Source of the DNA: Candidatus Poseidoniales archaeon
Lineage (GTDB): Archaea > Thermoplasmatota > Poseidoniia > Poseidoniales > Poseidoniaceae
Length of the DNA: 13,277 bases
Assembly: GCA_012959845.1 (NCBI GenBank)
Contig: DUCL01000198.1
Span: 1 to 13,277 of the forward strand
Direction: 5' to 3'
The position numbers and the translations under genes are program-made. Below, piece by piece: positions 1 to 5,921 of this stretch (its first letter is position 1; the number at the start of each line of letters is the position of its first letter). Under the pieces are notes generated by a model, which saw only the letters and a list, made by a program, of their open reading frames with translations, did no database searches and was not told where the DNA came from.

Positions 1-203
1 TTATACTAAATAATGGATTGGTTTAGGCGAGGATATAATGCATCCAGTCCATAATTGCTGAACATCCCTCCCATCCATTTGCATTCGTTTTGTTAGGTAG
101 TAGGCATCTGAAACCCCTTCCAACTGAATATGGTAGTTTGATGGGCTTTGCGCGGGCCGGTTTGCTCGCTACCTCTTGATTCGCTCACACTATTGAACTA
201 GTT
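1..203. other. Non-coding flank downstream of the minus-strand AtuA pair
   Basis: I see no convincing gene, tRNA or terminator in this stretch. A minus-strand reading frame is open for about 53 codons and stops at the first bases of the window. It has no good start codon except an internal ATG that would give only 27 residues, and it has no recognisable motif. There is no T-rich run on the minus strand that would clearly end the upstream operon. Confidence 0.5.
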
Positions 204-569
204 TCAAAGAAGAGAAGGGTCGAAACCAACCCTTTTTGCTAATTTAGAATCGATTGCAATCTCAACGCCTAGTAAAACTTGACCTACTGCTTTACCTTGA
301 GCATCTATCCGTTTTGAGACAGTGCCACCTCCCTGTAACACATTGTGAATTAGACAGTTGACAGCACCAACTCCACAGACAGGAAATACTTCGAAAGGTC
401 CTTCACTCCATCCTTTGAACCATTTGGCTAATAGTTCGGGAGTAATTACTGATTCAAGTAATGGCAACCATTGCCTTTTGTGACAGATTAATGCGATGTT
501 TATTTTGTCACCTTTATCACCCGACCTACCGTGAACTAGTTCACTTAATTTAATTGAAATATTATCCAT
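204..569 (-). CDS. AtuA-like C-terminal (ferredoxin-fold type) domain protein
   Basis: This 121-residue protein resembles the small C-terminal domain of the AtuA / DUF1446 (acyclic terpene utilisation) family. The diagnostic feature is the motif RSGDKGDKINIAL at residues 15-27, near the N-terminus. A Gly-rich stretch (QGGGTVSKRIDAQGKAVGQ) follows in the second half. Its start codon lies inside the end of the upstream AtuA gene: the two reading frames overlap by 8 bp, which suggests translational coupling and a 1:1 partnership. In many relatives this domain is, as I recall, fused to the large AtuA domain on one chain, so here it looks like a split form. The family is linked by gene context to geraniol/citronellol and other branched acyl-CoA catabolism, but its reaction is not established. 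It is predicted to be cytosolic, with no signal peptide or membrane segment. The family call is fairly sure; the function is not. Confidence 0.82.
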   Translation of the reverse strand: MDNISIKLSELVHGRSGDKGDKINIALICHKRQWLPLLESVITPELLAKWFKGWSEGPFEVFPVCGVGAVNCLIHNVLQGGGTVSKRIDAQGKAVGQVLLGVEIAIDSKLAKRVGFDPSLL

Positions 570-2157
570 TGATCAATTCACACTCCTTTGCTTTATCCAA
601 TCGTCGAAGAATTTTTTCAGCAAATCTTGAACGCCGCATATTTTTTTCTGAATGGGCCATGTTTTCTAAAGGAATAAAAAGAAAATCACTTGACCAAGGC
701 ATTCGTAATTCAAGATCATGCCTCCAACTGTGCATCATTTTGATATGGACTTGAGGCTCGACTAAGTTTCTATTGAGGAGAGTTGGGAAAAAGCGCAATA
801 TTTCGCGTGGCCTAGCGCGAGCACTATATCCGCATATGCCAGCAGGGCCAGTAAGAACAAGCGGGGCGATAGCGCGAGAAAATTCCATTAATTCGCTTTT
901 GTCCATCGATGTTGCGACCCACCTAATTACAATCTCGGAAGGATTATTTGTATTTGAGCGCAGAGCCGGTGGGATTAGTGCTTCATCGCCTAAATATTCG
1001 CTATGAATCTCCATTCCTTTCAGATGTTTTAACCTTGAACGAAGGACAAAATCAGTGTTTTCAGCACGCTTGCGGGCATTGGGACCTGGAGCAACTAATT
1101 CAGAAACCACCATCCAGCCATCTCTATGAGAAGCACTAAGTTTCATAGTTGCAGTTTGTTCAATCCCTTTTGCACCATGAACTAATATACGATCTTTGTC
1201 GATTTCTTCTAACAGAATATGACTAAAATCAACAATACAATCCGGAGTGATATAAGCGCAAGGGTCTCCAATTTCATATAGTAACTGTTCTGCAACAGTA
1301 CGTGATGTTACAGCACCTTGGCTTTCATTTGGTTTGGTGATAATACATCTACCATCGGGGTATATCTCAGCAATAGGATAACCCACATCAGTTAAAGGGC
1401 CAATATCGTCCCAATCAGTAGAATTTCCTCCGCTAACTTGAGCTCCGCACTCAATTAGATGCCCTGCAACAGTCCATCCTGCAATTACATCTAGAGATTC
1501 TTTCAAATTACCATCTCCCCATTTGGCGATTGGCCCACAAAGAGGCAAATTGGCTTCTTCGGCTCTTTTAGCCCAGCCATTTGAATGAAGCATGCACCCT
1601 ACAATAAGCGAAGCATCAGCAACTCTTCCAGTGATAACAATATCAGCACCTCGTTCAAGAGACCTACCAATTGCACCAGCACCGAGGTATGCATTTGCAG
1701 AAACTACAGAGGAGGAATGGTCGAGTAACGAACCCAAGGATGGATTATACATATGAGTAAATTGGGCCCCAGAGGCTGCGATTTCACTTAACTTCTCACC
1801 GAGGTCATCACCTATAACCAAGGCTACTTTGCAATCATTCCAGCCAATTTCTGAGGCGGCAGCAAGTACCATCGAAGCACAAGAATGCGGATTTGCACCA
1901 CCTGCATTAGTGACTAATTTGACATTTTTAGAGCGCAGGAGACCAATCCCGCCTACTTTTAACCAGTCTTTCAAATCGGTAGCCCAACCTGCTTCGCTGT
2001 TTCGATTCAATTGTTTGTGCATAATGGACATGGTAACCTCGGAAAGATAATCCATTGTGAGGTAATCTAATTCTGCAGACTCTAATAATTTGAGTGGAGC
2101 CATAGTCTGGTCCCCCCAAAACCCACCGCCACCTCCAATAATCGTACGCTCGTTCAT
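562..2157 (-). CDS. AtuA / DUF1446 family protein (large domain)
   Basis: This protein of about 531 residues belongs to the acyclic terpene utilisation AtuA (DUF1446) family. Family motifs are clear: a Gly-rich N-terminus GGGGGFWGD (residues 8-16), DYLTMDYLSEVTMSI (31-45), NAGGANP (84-90) and TGRVADAS (176-183). In Pseudomonas, atuA sits in the citronellol/geraniol degradation cluster with geranyl-CoA carboxylase and acyl-CoA dehydrogenases. The biochemical role of AtuA itself is unproven. No carboxylase gene lies within this window. I chose the ATG at 2157 because a TATA-like box at 2186-2193 would place transcription start near 2163, giving an almost leaderless message. An in-frame TTG at 2163 is the alternative. 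The gene overlaps the following small AtuA-domain gene by 8 bp, so the two very probably form one operon. It lacks a signal peptide and is predicted to be cytosolic. Confidence 0.88.
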   Translation of the reverse strand: MNERTIIGGGGGFWGDQTMAPLKLLESAELDYLTMDYLSEVTMSIMHKQLNRNSEAGWATDLKDWLKVGGIGLLRSKNVKLVTNAGGANPHSCASMVLAAASEIGWNDCKVALVIGDDLGEKLSEIAASGAQFTHMYNPSLGSLLDHSSSVVSANAYLGAGAIGRSLERGADIVITGRVADASLIVGCMLHSNGWAKRAEEANLPLCGPIAKWGDGNLKESLDVIAGWTVAGHLIECGAQVSGGNSTDWDDIGPLTDVGYPIAEIYPDGRCIITKPNESQGAVTSRTVAEQLLYEIGDPCAYITPDCIVDFSHILLEEIDKDRILVHGAKGIEQTATMKLSASHRDGWMVVSELVAPGPNARKRAENTDFVLRSRLKHLKGMEIHSEYLGDEALIPPALRSNTNNPSEIVIRWVATSMDKSELMEFSRAIAPLVLTGPAGICGYSARARPREILRFFPTLLNRNLVEPQVHIKMMHSWRHDLELRMPWSSDFLFIPLENMAHSEKNMRRSRFAEKILRRLDKAKECELING

Positions 2158-2185
2158 TCCCAATCGGTGTAATAATTACACCACA

Positions 2186-2193
2186 TTTTATAG
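2186..2193 (-). promoter_or_regulatory. TATA-like box for the AtuA pair
   Basis: The minus strand reads CTATAAAA here, a good archaeal TATA-box match. Its centre is about 32 nt upstream of the ATG at 2157, so transcription would start around 2163-2165 and leave a leader of only a few bases. No Shine-Dalgarno sequence lies in front of the gene, which fits near-leaderless translation. This suggests the AtuA pair is transcribed independently of the helicase gene upstream. Confidence 0.5.
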
Positions 2194-2277
2194 GGTTTTC
2201 GCCTATATGCCCGCATTATCAATATTCTGGGCCACTGTTTGAATGGTTAGAATGGGAACTCTTTTTGCTGTTCAAAC

Positions 2278-3729
2278 TCAATTTTCATTACGGTTACGAT
2301 TTGAACTATTAGAACGGCGTCTGTGGTTTGAATTGTTGCTGTTGTTGTTATTGTTGCGAATGGTATTGCTGTTGTTATTGTTACGAGTGGTATTGTTGTT
2401 GTTATTGTTACGAGTGGTATTGCTGCGATTGCCGCCTCTATTCCCTTGATTGTTATTTGAATTCCTTCGAGGGCGATTTTGGTTTTGACCACGTGAATTA
2501 TTGGAGTTATTATTTCTTGGACGCTTTTTAGTTCCCGAAGAATCCTTGACCTTGCCTGGTTTTTGGCCCGGCTTGGGAATCGCTCCTATGAAATGGAACT
2601 CATGTTGACTATCAACTGGAATTTCCTGTCCAATCAGTTGCTGAATTCCGACGAGGTATCCACTTTCAGTATCGTCACAAAAAGCATAGGCAATTCCACT
2701 GCGACCTGCTCTAGCAGTTCGCCCAATACGGTGGATATAACTTTCTGGCTCGTTAGGTAAATCATAATTGAAAACATGCGTAATACCCTCAACATCAATT
2801 CCGCGACTAGCGATATCGGTTGCCACTAGAATCGGAATCGTGCCATCTTTGAATCCTGCTAATGCTTTTGTTCTAGCACCTTGACTCTTATTTCCGTGAA
2901 TCGCTGCTGCTGAGAGATTGCTTTGCCCGAGTTGCTTAACCAAACGGTTAGCACCATGCTTTGTTCGTGTGAACACAATTCCCCGTTCAACTTTTTGTTC
3001 CTTGATCAGTTTAACTAACAATCGGCGCTTATCCGCTTTTCTCAAAAACATTATTTTCTGTTCAATACGGTCAACTGTCATCTCTTTAGGACTAACATCA
3101 ACCATCACTGCATTATTGAGAAATGAACCTGCAAGTTTTGCAATAGACTTTGGCATAGTAGCACTGAATAACAAGTTTTGACGCTTTTTAGGAAGAAGTT
3201 TTAGCACCTTTTCAATATCACGAATAAATCCCATATCAAGCATTCTGTCCGCTTCATCTAAAACAAAAAATTCAACTTTTGAAAGGTCAATAAAACCTTG
3301 ACCTATCAAATCCAATAATCGCCCAGGAGTTGCAACCAAAATGTCCAGACCTTTGTTTAGGTCTCTAACCTGTGGGTTTTGCTTTACGCCTCCGAAAATA
3401 ACGCGGTGGCGAATATCCATATTCTTGCTGTAGGCATCAAAACGCTCATCAATTTGAGCTGCGAGTTCACGAGTAGGTGAGAGAATTAGAGCCCGAATAT
3501 ACCTCTTGCCTTGTGTTCTTCTGCGCTCCATAATTTGCAGAACAGGTAATGCAAATGCTGCTGTTTTTCCTGTTCCAGTTTGAGCAACGCCCAAAACATC
3601 GCGTCCATCTAACAAAGGTGGAATAGATTGTACTTGAACTGGAGTAGGTGTTGTATAGCCTTCATCTTCAACTGCTTTTAGCAGAGTTTCAGAGAGGCCA
3701 AGTGATTGAAAATCGGTCATTATGCTCAT
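2278..3729 (-). CDS. DEAD-box ATP-dependent RNA helicase (RhlE-like) with Asn/Arg-rich tail
   Basis: This 483-residue protein is an ATP-dependent RNA helicase that would remodel RNA duplexes or RNPs in the cytosol. All core motifs are intact: Q motif (F7, Q32), motif I AQTGTGKT (49-56), Ia PTRELA (85-90), TPGR (134-137), motif II DEAD (158-161), motif III SAT (189-191), motif V ATDIASRGID (303-312) and motif VI HRIGRTARAG (333-342). The core resembles bacterial RhlE-type enzymes. From about residue 400 the tail is low-complexity and basic, dominated by Asn, Arg, Ser and Gly, and part of it is encoded by 27-bp tandem repeats. Such tails in other helicases bind RNA or promote condensate formation; that role here is inferred. 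The ATG at 3729 is preceded by AGGAG six bases upstream, which supports this start over the internal ATG at 3720. It is divergent from the pseudouridine synthase gene. Confidence 0.95.
   Translation of the reverse strand: MSIMTDFQSLGLSETLLKAVEDEGYTTPTPVQVQSIPPLLDGRDVLGVAQTGTGKTAAFALPVLQIMERRRTQGKRYIRALILSPTRELAAQIDERFDAYSKNMDIRHRVIFGGVKQNPQVRDLNKGLDILVATPGRLLDLIGQGFIDLSKVEFFVLDEADRMLDMGFIRDIEKVLKLLPKKRQNLLFSATMPKSIAKLAGSFLNNAVMVDVSPKEMTVDRIEQKIMFLRKADKRRLLVKLIKEQKVERGIVFTRTKHGANRLVKQLGQSNLSAAAIHGNKSQGARTKALAGFKDGTIPILVATDIASRGIDVEGITHVFNYDLPNEPESYIHRIGRTARAGRSGIAYAFCDDTESGYLVGIQQLIGQEIPVDSQHEFHFIGAIPKPGQKPGKVKDSSGTKKRPRNNNSNNSRGQNQNRPRRNSNNNQGNRGGNRSNTTRNNNNNNTTRNNNNSNTIRNNNNNSNNSNHRRRSNSSNRNRNEN
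2334..2414 (-). repeat. 27-bp tandem repeats in the helicase tail
   Basis: Two near-identical 27-bp units (2361-2387 and 2388-2414) differ at one base. A more diverged unit lies before them at about 2334-2360, and a partial copy starts at 2415. On the coding (minus) strand each unit encodes nine residues of the type TRNNNNNNT. Because the unit length is a multiple of three, copy-number change would lengthen or shorten the Asn-rich tail without a frameshift. Confidence 0.85.
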
Positions 3730-3735
3730 CTTCCG

Positions 3736-3740
3736 CTCCT
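3736..3740 (-). promoter_or_regulatory. Shine-Dalgarno site of the helicase gene
   Basis: The minus strand reads AGGAG, six bases before the ATG at 3729. This is a canonical site and decides the start codon. It implies a leadered transcript, unlike the AtuA gene. Confidence 0.6.
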
Positions 3741-3834
3741 TTGCAAAACCATGATTTCAATCCAGAACAAACACGGCTCAATTCTCTTTGCCTAAATACT
3801 AAATTGAAAAATTGCCACTATACAACGGGTTGCA
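3741..3834. promoter_or_regulatory. Divergent promoter region, helicase versus pseudouridine synthase
   Basis: This AT-rich gap separates the divergently transcribed helicase and rRNA pseudouridine synthase genes, so it must contain both promoters. A weak TATA-like stretch for the plus strand (CTATACAA) lies at 3818-3825. A weak candidate for the minus strand (ATTTAGTATTTAGG) lies at about 3791-3804. Neither box is a strong match, so their exact positions are uncertain. Confidence 0.4.
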
Positions 3835-3899
3835 ATGGTTTATTCACGCCACCGCATGAGAGTAATTGCTAATTATCAAGGTCGACTGGAGAGGATAGA

Positions 3900-3904
3900 G
3901 GGAG
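3900..3904 (+). promoter_or_regulatory. Shine-Dalgarno site favouring the GTG start at 3910
   Basis: GGGAG, within GAGGGAG, sits five bases before an in-frame GTG. Translation from that GTG puts the S4 domain at the very N-terminus, as is usual for this synthase family. The upstream ATG codons (3835 and 3856) have no such site. Confidence 0.45.
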
Positions 3905-3909
3905 CAGAA

Positions 3910-4674
3910 GTGAAACTACGCCTTCATCAATTTCTCTCCAAATGTGGGGCATTTTCTTCCAAAGAAGAGGTTAAGCAAGCAATTTGGAGTGGAGATATCA
4001 CCGTTAATGGTAAAGTTACCAAAAACATCGCATTCGAGTTCAATCCTTCTAAGCGTAGCGTAATGTATCAAGGAACAGAACTATTCCTTCCACAAACAAA
4101 TGTCTATTTTCTTCTCAACAAACCTGTTGGATGTATTTGTTCACGCTTAAATTCACATGAACGTGAATTGAATAAACAATCCGTTTACGAACTATTTCAC
4201 AATAATGTCTCTACTACGGTTTACGAATCGCTGGTAACAGTTGGAAGATTGGATGAGGATACAACAGGCTTCTTATTGGTAACATCAGATGGGAAATTAG
4301 TCAATAGTATTACAAAACCTGAAAAGAAGGTCAACAAGTCTTACCGAGTTGATTGTTATGAGGCAGTAAGTAGTTCCCAACTTGCTTCATTGCGAGCAGG
4401 AGTTGAAGTTGTGGTCAATGACCATGGTACAACTGAAGCATACCGTACGCTTCCAGCAATAGTTGAATTAGAAAACGATAACTGCGCTATTGTCACCATT
4501 AGTGAAGGTAAGAAACGCCAAATCCGTCGTATGTTTACATCGGTTGGCAATGAAGTAAAACATTTGCATCGTCTTTCAACAGAAGACATGCTCCTTTCAA
4601 AGTACAATCTCCAACCTGGTGAGTATTGCAGTATAACAATTGAAGAAATTAATAGTCTAATATTTCACTCTTAG
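3910..4674 (+). CDS. RsuA/RluB/RluF-family rRNA pseudouridine synthase
   Basis: This protein of about 254 residues would convert specific uridines of ribosomal RNA to pseudouridine. An S4 RNA-binding domain occupies roughly residues 2-48. The catalytic domain follows, with LNKPVGCICS (69-78), the family motif GRLDEDTTGFLLVTSDG (112-128) containing the presumed catalytic Asp115, KSYRV (143-147) and GKKRQIRRMF (200-209). The E. coli relatives act on 16S U516 (RsuA) or on 23S positions (RluB, RluE, RluF); which target applies here cannot be told from sequence. I prefer the GTG at 3910 because of its GGGAG site and because the S4 domain begins directly after it. An ATG at 3835 would add 25 residues without family resemblance, and an ATG at 3856 is also possible. 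The family is common in bacteria and unusual in archaea, so horizontal acquisition is likely if the host is archaeal. Confidence 0.88.
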   Translation: MKLRLHQFLSKCGAFSSKEEVKQAIWSGDITVNGKVTKNIAFEFNPSKRSVMYQGTELFLPQTNVYFLLNKPVGCICSRLNSHERELNKQSVYELFHNNVSTTVYESLVTVGRLDEDTTGFLLVTSDGKLVNSITKPEKKVNKSYRVDCYEAVSSSQLASLRAGVEVVVNDHGTTEAYRTLPAIVELENDNCAIVTISEGKKRQIRRMFTSVGNEVKHLHRLSTEDMLLSKYNLQPGEYCSITIEEINSLIFHS

Positions 4675-4776
4675 TTACTAGTAGGTTCAAGTGATGAACT
4701 GTTCGTCTATTGAATGGTAGAGATTGGACGATAATTGTCCAGCATCAATGTGATTGTTGAGTTAATACCATGAATT

Positions 4777-4794
4777 ACTATCACCTGCGATAGT
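4777..4794 (+). repeat. Perfect inverted repeat, operator-like
   Basis: ACTATC and GATAGT form a perfect 6-bp inverted repeat separated by six bases. It lies just downstream of a weak TATA-like element and directly before the candidate start codons at 4796 and 4811. This is the position expected for a repressor operator or a leader hairpin. Chance occurrence cannot be excluded for arms this short. Confidence 0.4.
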
Positions 4795-4799
4795 TGTGA

Positions 4800-4803
4800 G
4801 AGG
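4800..4803 (+). promoter_or_regulatory. Shine-Dalgarno-like GAGG before the GTG at 4811
   Basis: GAGG, within GTGAGAGGACC, is seven bases ahead of an in-frame GTG at 4811. It supports that start over the ATG at 4817, which would be 13 bases away, and over the GTG at 4796, which lies before the site. Confidence 0.35.
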
Positions 4804-4810
4804 ACCTAAT

Positions 4811-5845
4811 GTGCAGATGTTTACCCTTAGCGAATTGTTTGTTCTCATCATTGTGATATTGTCGACATTTACTTTGGGTAATGAGCCATCTATTAAGTCT
4901 GAGGAACCTCTCGAAATCTCTCATGTTTCTGGCTCGATTATTCTTTCTACACGTTCAGCAATGGATTCTTTTGGACTTGATGATTTCAAACAAGGTGCAG
5001 TCGCGACATTAGAGTTGGATTCACACACTGTTTTGAGCAATAATTGCAATATTTGTACTAATGAACCAGTGGGAATCCAACTGCAAGGAACTGTGAATAT
5101 TACGGATTTAGAAGCAATAGAAAGTGGAGGCACTGGGCGCGTAGAAGGTAAATTGAACATTACTCATTTACGCGAATATATCCAAAATGATATGATTTCA
5201 AGAGAGTGGTTGACAGTTGATTGGGATGCAGCAGAATATTCTTCACATTCGGAGATAATAATTGTCCATGATCCTCCAAAATGGATGCCTCAAAATCGCT
5301 ATCAAGCATCATTTATCTCTATTGATGGAAATGAAGAAAGCCGTTCAGGTCCTTGGTTATCGGTTGAGGAATTACTTGGAAATACATTGAATGTTCGGAG
5401 CTGTTTGCCAGATAGTTTCAATTGCAACGGGACTAACCGCCAAGAGATTAATCTAACTTCTACATTTTCTGAAGTTGAACCATCAATTGAAATCAATGTT
5501 CCACTTGAATGGGACCTTTTCACCGGAGTGTCAAGCACTAATGAAACTCCAGTTATGACTAGTGGTTTACGAGGTATATTGAATGTTGGAGAAGTTACTA
5601 TTCAAGAAAATATTTGGTGTCCTGTTTTGGATGAAGAAATTACAGCATCTAAGTCTTGGCAAATAGTTGAGAAAGGAGGAGTTACAATTGCTCCGATGGG
5701 TATTTGGCTTGATGCCTTGGGATTGCCAAGCAGTTCATTTACTCCAAGTGATGGGATTTGGAGTGAAGTTGACTTTGAGAATACAGGTTGTGCTTCATTT
5801 TCTAATGACAAGGGTGAACTGCTTCTTGGAATAGCAATTAATTAG
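4811..5845 (+). CDS. Secreted or membrane-anchored protein of unknown function with six cysteines
   Basis: I do not recognise the family. The protein has about 344 residues. Its N-terminus carries a hydrophobic segment (about residues 9-22, ELFVLIIVILSTFTLG) that would act as a signal peptide or an uncleaved anchor; no clear cleavage motif is visible. The rest is polar, rich in beta-prone stretches and Asn-X-Ser/Thr sites, with no second membrane span. The six cysteines occur as a C79-X2-C82 pair, a C198/C205 pair, and the more distant C270 and C327. That pattern suggests three disulfides and an extracellular location. Start alternatives are GTG 4796 (which adds an Arg before the hydrophobic segment) and ATG 4817. 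It is followed, after 76 bp, by the giant surface protein gene on the same strand, so a shared role at the cell surface is plausible but unproven. Confidence 0.75.
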   Translation: MQMFTLSELFVLIIVILSTFTLGNEPSIKSEEPLEISHVSGSIILSTRSAMDSFGLDDFKQGAVATLELDSHTVLSNNCNICTNEPVGIQLQGTVNITDLEAIESGGTGRVEGKLNITHLREYIQNDMISREWLTVDWDAAEYSSHSEIIIVHDPPKWMPQNRYQASFISIDGNEESRSGPWLSVEELLGNTLNVRSCLPDSFNCNGTNRQEINLTSTFSEVEPSIEINVPLEWDLFTGVSSTNETPVMTSGLRGILNVGEVTIQENIWCPVLDEEITASKSWQIVEKGGVTIAPMGIWLDALGLPSSSFTPSDGIWSEVDFENTGCASFSNDKGELLLGIAIN

Positions 5846-5856
5846 TAATTAGGCTA

Positions 5857-5880
5857 GTTTTCGCCAGTTTTGGAGTTTTT
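5857..5880 (+). terminator. T-rich probable transcription terminator
   Basis: Three closely spaced T runs (TTTT, TTTT, TTTTT) follow the stop codon of the six-cysteine gene within 35 bp. Archaeal termination typically occurs at such U-rich tracts. A small stem (TGGAG at 5871-5875 with CTCCA at 5883-5887) overlaps the last run. It separates the gene from the promoter of the next one. Confidence 0.4.
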
Positions 5881-5886
5881 GTCTCC

Positions 5887-5896
5887 ATAAATAATA
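5887..5896 (+). promoter_or_regulatory. TATA-like box of the giant surface protein gene
   Basis: ATAAATAATA is centred about 30 nt before the ATG at 5922, so the transcript would begin roughly 5 nt before the start codon. No Shine-Dalgarno site is present, which fits near-leaderless translation. It also supports ATG 5922 rather than the in-frame TTG at 5907. Confidence 0.5.
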
Positions 5897-5921
5897 CATA
5901 GTTGATTTGAATGGGGTAAAC

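Larger units (their letters stand above)
4675..4810 (+). promoter_or_regulatory. Intergenic leader of the six-cysteine secreted protein gene
   Basis: The gap after the synthase gene carries several small inverted repeats and probably the promoter of the next gene. TGGAC (4725-4729) and GTCCA (4737-4741) can pair around a 7-nt loop. A weak TATA-like TTAATACC lies at about 4762-4769. A perfect palindrome is listed separately. No open frame of note is present. Confidence 0.35.

Noticed and set aside
1..178. Minus-strand open stretch of about 53 codons ending at the window edge
   Set aside because: There is no credible start codon or ribosome-binding site, the internal ATG gives only 27 residues, and no motif is recognised. 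Open stretches of this size are common by chance.
2334..2414. Possible CRISPR-like array
   Set aside because: The 27-bp units are directly adjacent with no spacers and lie in frame inside a coding sequence.
2243..2531. Plus-strand open frames rich in Leu or Cys/Tyr across the repeat
   Set aside because: They are antisense shadows of the Asn-coding repeat of the helicase tail. The membrane-protein look is an artefact of reading AAC/AAT codons on the other strand.
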